A stretch of DNA of 64,000 bases, from the NCBI RefSeq assembly GCF_004322855.1, contig NZ_CP036402.1, positions 1,488,001-1,552,000 on the forward strand. The letters run 5' to 3'. This document shows positions 59,981 to 64,000 of the stretch, piece by piece. Both the position numbers and the translations under genes were made by a program. The stretch is from Egibacter rhizosphaerae (GTDB lineage Bacteria; Actinomycetota; Nitriliruptoria; Euzebyales; Egibacteraceae). The notes beneath the pieces are model-generated. The model made no database searches. It was not told the origin of the DNA and saw only the letters and a program-made list of their open reading frames with translations. How positions within the stretch are numbered: position 1 is the stretch's first letter; each line of letters begins with the position of its first letter.

Positions 59981-61863
59981 TGGTCCGCCCGGCGCGCGAC
60001 GACAAGTTCGAGGAGATCCTGCACAAGGTGCGGACGCGCCGCGACGGCGACTCGCAGCGCATCCGCGAGATGATCGAGGTGCGCGACCGCTACGAGGGCG
60101 ATTGGAGCGTGCCGATCCCCGAGGTCGACGACGAGGAGGAGCTGGACGCGCCCGTGCCGTTCCTGCTCGCCGACGCGATCGACCAGACGGCGATGCGCGC
60201 GGCGTCGGTGATGCCGCACGTGGAGGTGCCGAAGGTCGTCGGCGACGGGGTGACGCACGAGACCGCGGCCGACTGGGCGCGTCGGCGCCGCAAGAACCTC
60301 TACTCGGCGTGGGACTACTCGGCGCTGCCGATCTTGATGGCGCGCGCGTTCCGCCACTACGCGGGCTATGGGTCGATGGCGTTCGCGGTGGTGCCCGACT
60401 TCGAGGAGCGCCGGTCGCGCATCGTGCTGCGCGATCCGCTGTCGAGCTACCCGGAGCCGCGCGACGCCGAGGAGGTCCGCGCGCCGCGCGACTGCGCGTT
60501 CGTGTACGGCAAGACGCGCGCCGAACTGCTCGCCCAGTACGGCGACGACGTGCGCGACGTGCTCGACAACTACCGCGTCAACCCCGAGTCGCAGGTGTGG
60601 GACGTGTTCGAGTGGATCGACGAGGACGAGATCGTCCTCGGGATCCTCGGGCCTCGCCAGCCCGACTGGTCGCGCACCCGCAACTTCCTGGCCGACAAGC
60701 CCGAGGTGTCCGCGCCGCTGCACCGGTGGCCGAACCGCGCGGGCCGGTGCACCGCGCACGTGCCCTACCGGGTGACGTTGAACCGCGTGATGGCGCAGGT
60801 GAAGAACGCGGTGCCGGTCTCGGACCTGTGGGCGAAGATGATGGCGCTCGACGTGAAGGCCGCCGAGAAGACCGTGTTCCAGGACCGCTACCTCGTCGGC
60901 AGCGAAAACGAGGACCCGCAGATCGTGTCGCACGACGGGAACTGGCAGCCGGGCCACACGGGCCGTATGAATCGGCTGCGCGGCGTGGCGCAGCTCGGCG
61001 TGCTGCAGGACGGGCCGGGGCCGGCGGCGCAGCCGGTGATCGACCGGTTGGAGCGCGGCGTGCGCGCGAACGCGGGCGCGTTGCCGCAGTTCCAGGGCGA
61101 GACGCCGTCGAGCCTGCGGACCGGGCGCGCGCTCGACGCGATGCAGGACATGAGCCTCGACCCGCGCATCCAAGAGATGCACACCGTCTCCGAGTACGCG
61201 CTGCGCACGGTCAACGAGATGGTGTTCGCTGTCGACGAGGGCTATTGGCCGCGGCGCAGGCACCAGCGGTTCTCGGGGTGGCCCGCCGACCGGGGCGTGT
61301 TCGCGTTCGAGCCCGCCAAGCACAACCAGACCGCCGACGGTGGCCGCAACAATGCGGTGAGCTACGCGATCGCGGGTGCCGATGTGACGCAGACGACGAC
61401 GGCGATCGGGTCGATGGTCGGCGCGAACCTGCTCGACCGCAAGACCGCGCGGATTAAGCATCCGATGATCGCCGACCACGAGGAGGCCGAGCATCAGATC
61501 CACCTCGAACGGTTGGAGGACGCGTTCGGGGTGAGCTTCGCGCAGCAGGTCGCGGGCGGCGAGATCTTGGTGCAGGACGCGGTCGAGGCGATCCGGGCGA
61601 TGCAGCGCGGCGAGTCGCAGGTCGACGCGGTGCAGCGCGCGCAGGAGGCCGCGCAGGAACGCGAGGCCGATCAGATGCAGCAGATGCAGGACGATCCGCA
61701 GGCGCCGCAGGCGCAGCCGGGGTTGCAGCCGGCCGCGCCCGCGGAGGAGGCGATGCAGGCGCGCCAGGAGGCTGCGCCGCAGCTGTCGCCGGTCGAGGGA
61801 CCGACGACGGGGCAGGAGCGGTTGCGTCAGCTCGCGACCGCGTTGCGGGCGAGCCCGAGCTAA
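59980..61863 (+). CDS. Phage portal protein (putative)
   Basis: The 627-residue protein directly follows the terminase. Its size, a mixed alpha/beta core (residues 1-480) and a long Gln/Ala-rich helical C-terminus (about 530-627) suit a portal. Residues about 390-410 (VSEYALRTVNEMVFAVDE) correspond to the stem-helix region in portals. The call is by position and architecture; I see no unique portal motif. ATG 59980 follows GGGGAGG. Confidence 0.7.
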   Translation: MVRPARDDKFEEILHKVRTRRDGDSQRIREMIEVRDRYEGDWSVPIPEVDDEEELDAPVPFLLADAIDQTAMRAASVMPHVEVPKVVGDGVTHETAADWARRRRKNLYSAWDYSALPILMARAFRHYAGYGSMAFAVVPDFEERRSRIVLRDPLSSYPEPRDAEEVRAPRDCAFVYGKTRAELLAQYGDDVRDVLDNYRVNPESQVWDVFEWIDEDEIVLGILGPRQPDWSRTRNFLADKPEVSAPLHRWPNRAGRCTAHVPYRVTLNRVMAQVKNAVPVSDLWAKMMALDVKAAEKTVFQDRYLVGSENEDPQIVSHDGNWQPGHTGRMNRLRGVAQLGVLQDGPGPAAQPVIDRLERGVRANAGALPQFQGETPSSLRTGRALDAMQDMSLDPRIQEMHTVSEYALRTVNEMVFAVDEGYWPRRRHQRFSGWPADRGVFAFEPAKHNQTADGGRNNAVSYAIAGADVTQTTTAIGSMVGANLLDRKTARIKHPMIADHEEAEHQIHLERLEDAFGVSFAQQVAGGEILVQDAVEAIRAMQRGESQVDAVQRAQEAAQEREADQMQQMQDDPQAPQAQPGLQPAAPAEEAMQARQEAAPQLSPVEGPTTGQERLRQLATALRASPS

Positions 61864-61872
61864 GGAGGCGAC

Positions 61873-62385
61873 ATGCCAAGGCGCGGACGCGGACCCGACC
61901 CGTCGCAGACCGGACGGCCGTCGGCGCAGCGCACCGACCGCAACCAGGCCGACGCGCCCGCCCAGGCGCCCGATGTGCCTGCCGGGTCGACGACCTGGGG
62001 CGAGCGGCAGCAGCTTGAGCAGCAGCAGCAGCAGATGCCCGCGCCCGACGAGCGGCAGCGGTTCCAGCAGGTCTTGCAGCGCGCGCAGCAGGCCGACGCG
62101 TCGCCGGTGATGATGAACCGTCCGTCGGATCGGCCGGGCGAGGATGTGCGCGAAGGGCTCGGCACTGGCGGGCAGGGCCTTGAGGGCATGCAGCAGATGC
62201 GTCCCGGCCAGCGCGAGGGGCTGGTCGAGATCGCGCGGCGCTTGCCGCTGTGGGAGCAGCACGCCGCGCGGCCGGGCACGTCGAACGTGTTCAAGCAGTT
62301 CGTTCGGATCATGCGGTCGCGGATGCCCGCCGATGTCGACATGAGCGAACTGCTCGGCGGCGAAGGGGGCGGAGCGAGTCGATGA
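61873..62385 (+). CDS. Phage Gln-rich protein (scaffold-like or head-completion, unknown)
   Basis: The 170-residue protein has a disordered N-terminal half with a poly-Gln stretch (RQQLEQQQQQMPAPDERQRF) and a helical C-terminal half. The ribosome site is strong (AAGGAGG, 5 bases before ATG). It is coupled to the next gene by ATGA. It could be a scaffold or head-assembly chaperone by position only. Confidence 0.65.
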   Translation: MPRRGRGPDPSQTGRPSAQRTDRNQADAPAQAPDVPAGSTTWGERQQLEQQQQQMPAPDERQRFQQVLQRAQQADASPVMMNRPSDRPGEDVREGLGTGGQGLEGMQQMRPGQREGLVEIARRLPLWEQHAARPGTSNVFKQFVRIMRSRMPADVDMSELLGGEGGGASR

Positions 62386-64000
62386 GCTACATGGGCGAGT
62401 TCGCGCGGCTGGGCCGCAATGTGCACGAGTCGCCGCCCGACCCGGACGAGGAGGTCGCCGAGTCGGCGTCGATTTGGGAGCGCGGCTGGGATCGCACCAC
62501 CGACTTCTTCGGCGGGTTGAGTCAGGGCGCGATCGAGACGGGCGGCTTCTTCGTCGACATGGCGCACGCCACCCCGATCCTGCCGGGCTTCGAGGACGAG
62601 GACTTCCACGAGTCGCTGTGGTCGATCACGCAAGAGCGTCTGCTCGAAGGCGCGATGGGCGAGATGTTCGGACCCGACCGGGGGGTGGGTGCAGCGATCG
62701 GCGCGGTGCCCGAGCGCGTGCGCGAACCAGTCGGCGAGGGCTTCGACTGGATGATGGAGAACATCTACGAGCCGTGGAACCGCGCGCACGCCGCCACCCA
62801 CCACATGCAGAACCTCTCCGAGGACCAGCGGTGGCACGAGGAGACCGAAGATCTCGGCTTGTTCGAGGGCTTGTCGAAGCAGTGGCAGGCCGCGTGGGAC
62901 CTCGCCGAGTCGGCGTCGCCGGGTCAGGCGCTCGGCGCGCGGCTGACGCGCACCGACATCACCGACCCCGACGACGTCGCCGAGCTGATGGGCTCGGACG
63001 CGTTCCGGTTCTGGTCGGGCACCTACGACGCGGTGTCGACGTTGACGTTGGAGCCCGACGTGATCGGCGCGTCGTGGATCGGCAGCGCGCGGCGTCGCTA
63101 CCTCAAACGTCCGCTCGACGCCGACCCGCAGCGACGCGCGGTGCAACGCGAGGAGTTCTTCACCGGCCGCGGCAAGGAACGCGGCGTCTTCCGCGCGTCG
63201 TGGCGCGACATGGACGACTTCATCACCCGCCGACTCGACGAGACCGGCGACGCGGCGCAGACCGCGGGGGAGATCCGCCGCCGGTTCTTCCAAGGCGACC
63301 CGCACGGCGAGTTCAAGTCGTGGGCGCTGGCGAGCTTGCCGAACAAGCAGAGCCGCGAGCAGGCGATGCGGTTGTTCATGGGCGACATGTCGCAGCTCCG
63401 CGCGCTCGACCGCTACAGCCAAGACCTCGAACTGCGCGTCGCGGAGGCCACCAGCGAGCAGCGCGACCTCTCGCGGCTGCGCGAGCAGCACGGCGCCCCG
63501 CGCCCCGGCGAGGGCGCGTTCCAGCAGCCAGCCGCCGACCGGCTGACGCAGTGGCAGGCGCAGCAGCGGCGCGTCACCGACGAGATCCAGCGGCGCATGG
63601 AGGACTACTCGTGGCCGAACGAGATCGGCGACCCGTGGTTCCGCGACCTCGCGCACGAGCGCATCAAGAACGACCAGGTCCACCAGGCCGGCCTCGACGC
63701 GGAGCTGCGCTACCTCGACGTCGAGAACGAGATGTTGCAGCAGTGGCGCCGCACCGCCGGGTCGCAGCAGCACGAGCCGCGCTTGTCGCGTCTCGGCGAC
63801 GCCCGCGACGCGGTCACGCGCGGTCGCATGTTCCAAGAGCCCGGCTCGGGACGCGTGCTGAACATGTTCACCAAGCGTCCGCATCGTCAGATCGACCTTG
63901 AGGACGGCCACCACGTGTCGACGATGGTCGAGCGGACGTTGCGGCAGGCGCGCATGTCGCGCGACGAGATCGACCGGTGGGTGGGCGCGTTCAACGAGCC
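62382..64000 (+). CDS. Very long phage virion protein, 5' part (runs off the window)
   Basis: At least 539 codons are open with no stop to the window edge. The N-terminus is acidic, with an amphipathic DFFGGLSQGAIETGGFFVDMAHATPIL segment. The rest is rich in Trp, Asp and Arg and predicted mostly helical (for example SLPNKQSREQAMRLFMGDMS). No family is recognised. Position after portal and Gln-rich protein, the length and the composition suggest an internal or DNA-ejection protein or a large minor head protein. Confidence 0.7.
   Translation, partial: MSYMGEFARLGRNVHESPPDPDEEVAESASIWERGWDRTTDFFGGLSQGAIETGGFFVDMAHATPILPGFEDEDFHESLWSITQERLLEGAMGEMFGPDRGVGAAIGAVPERVREPVGEGFDWMMENIYEPWNRAHAATHHMQNLSEDQRWHEETEDLGLFEGLSKQWQAAWDLAESASPGQALGARLTRTDITDPDDVAELMGSDAFRFWSGTYDAVSTLTLEPDVIGASWIGSARRRYLKRPLDADPQRRAVQREEFFTGRGKERGVFRASWRDMDDFITRRLDETGDAAQTAGEIRRRFFQGDPHGEFKSWALASLPNKQSREQAMRLFMGDMSQLRALDRYSQDLELRVAEATSEQRDLSRLREQHGAPRPGEGAFQQPAADRLTQWQAQQRRVTDEIQRRMEDYSWPNEIGDPWFRDLAHERIKNDQVHQAGLDAELRYLDVENEMLQQWRRTAGSQQHEPRLSRLGDARDAVTRGRMFQEPGSGRVLNMFTKRPHRQIDLEDGHHVSTMVERTLRQARMSRDEIDRWVGAFNE

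Larger units (their letters stand above)
52222..64000. mobile_element. Prophage or phage-derived element, left end (right end outside window)
   Basis: Everything from the truncated pilin to the window edge is phage-like: leftward early genes (exonuclease, sliding clamp, LPD29 protein, many small proteins) and rightward late genes (terminase, portal, virion proteins). Codon choice shifts toward GCG, TCG and TTG. A 16-base near-repeat, ACGGGATGGCCTTGTG at 52226 and ACGGGGTGGCCTTGTG at 52293, lies exactly at the junction and is a candidate attachment or arm site. No integrase or repressor is in view. Confidence 0.75.

Noticed and set aside
59416-62262. 948-codon open frame on the minus strand
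   Set aside because: It is antisense to the terminase and portal genes. Composition is His/Arg/Leu-rich without domains, and the sense frames have proper starts and couplings.

Overview
The window is high-GC DNA from an actinobacterium. Three secreted proteins carry cell-wall-binding 2 (CWB2) repeats: two S8 proteases and one NlpC/P60 hydrolase. Both solute-binding lipoproteins have long Asp/Glu-only linkers, and there is a complete betaine operon. Together these suggest a halophilic or haloalkaliphilic relative of Nitriliruptoria (Egicoccus/Egibacter/Euzebya type). That placement is inference from gene content, not a phylogeny.

Layout of the chromosomal part (1-52.2 kb). From 0 to 13 kb are two wall-anchored subtilases flanking an ECF41 sigma factor with its carboxymuconolactone-decarboxylase partner, and a PAS-GAF-GGDEF-EAL c-di-GMP protein. 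From 13 to 24 kb are regulators (a TrmB/LuxR-like regulator with no canonical start codon for its N-terminal domain, a decayed TetR, and a BTAD-AAA regulator), an ATP-grasp enzyme, a berberine-type flavoenzyme, a disulfide oxidoreductase-like flavoprotein and an NlpC/P60 hydrolase. From 24 to 26 kb are a universal stress protein, a small protein built on a GSGKQ(W/F) repeat and a CtaG-like protein. From 26 to 32 kb a tightly coupled operon encodes betaine-aldehyde dehydrogenase and a glycine-betaine ABC transporter with a duplicated, fused permease. From 32 to 40.7 kb lie housekeeping genes: DNA polymerase III delta', an MFS-thymidylate kinase fusion, topoisomerase I and dGTPase. dGTPase is translationally coupled to a phosphonate-type ABC transporter (40.7-44.4 kb). 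From 44.9 to 52.2 kb are a membrane pyrophosphatase, a methyltransferase, an anti-sigma/anti-anti-sigma pair, and the actinobacterial helicase/secretion neighbourhood (DECH helicase, two TadE-like proteins and the 3' end of a DUF4244-type pilin gene).

The right end (about 52.2 kb to the window edge) is a prophage or related element. It appears to have entered the pilin gene: only the 3' 46 codons of the pilin remain, and the tad genes expected beyond it are replaced by phage genes. A leftward early block encodes a DEDDh exonuclease, a phage-borne DnaN-like sliding clamp, an LPD29-domain protein and many small proteins. It uses a recurring leader (GGAGGGATCAGCGATG), recurring intercistronic hairpins and two promoters that share TAACAGGTTGAC. 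An unusual strand-asymmetric, G-quadruplex-rich quasi-palindrome lies upstream of this block and is a candidate origin or control region. A rightward late block has a terminase, a portal, a Gln-rich protein and a very long virion protein that runs off the window. I saw no tRNA, rRNA, CRISPR array, IS element or integrase.
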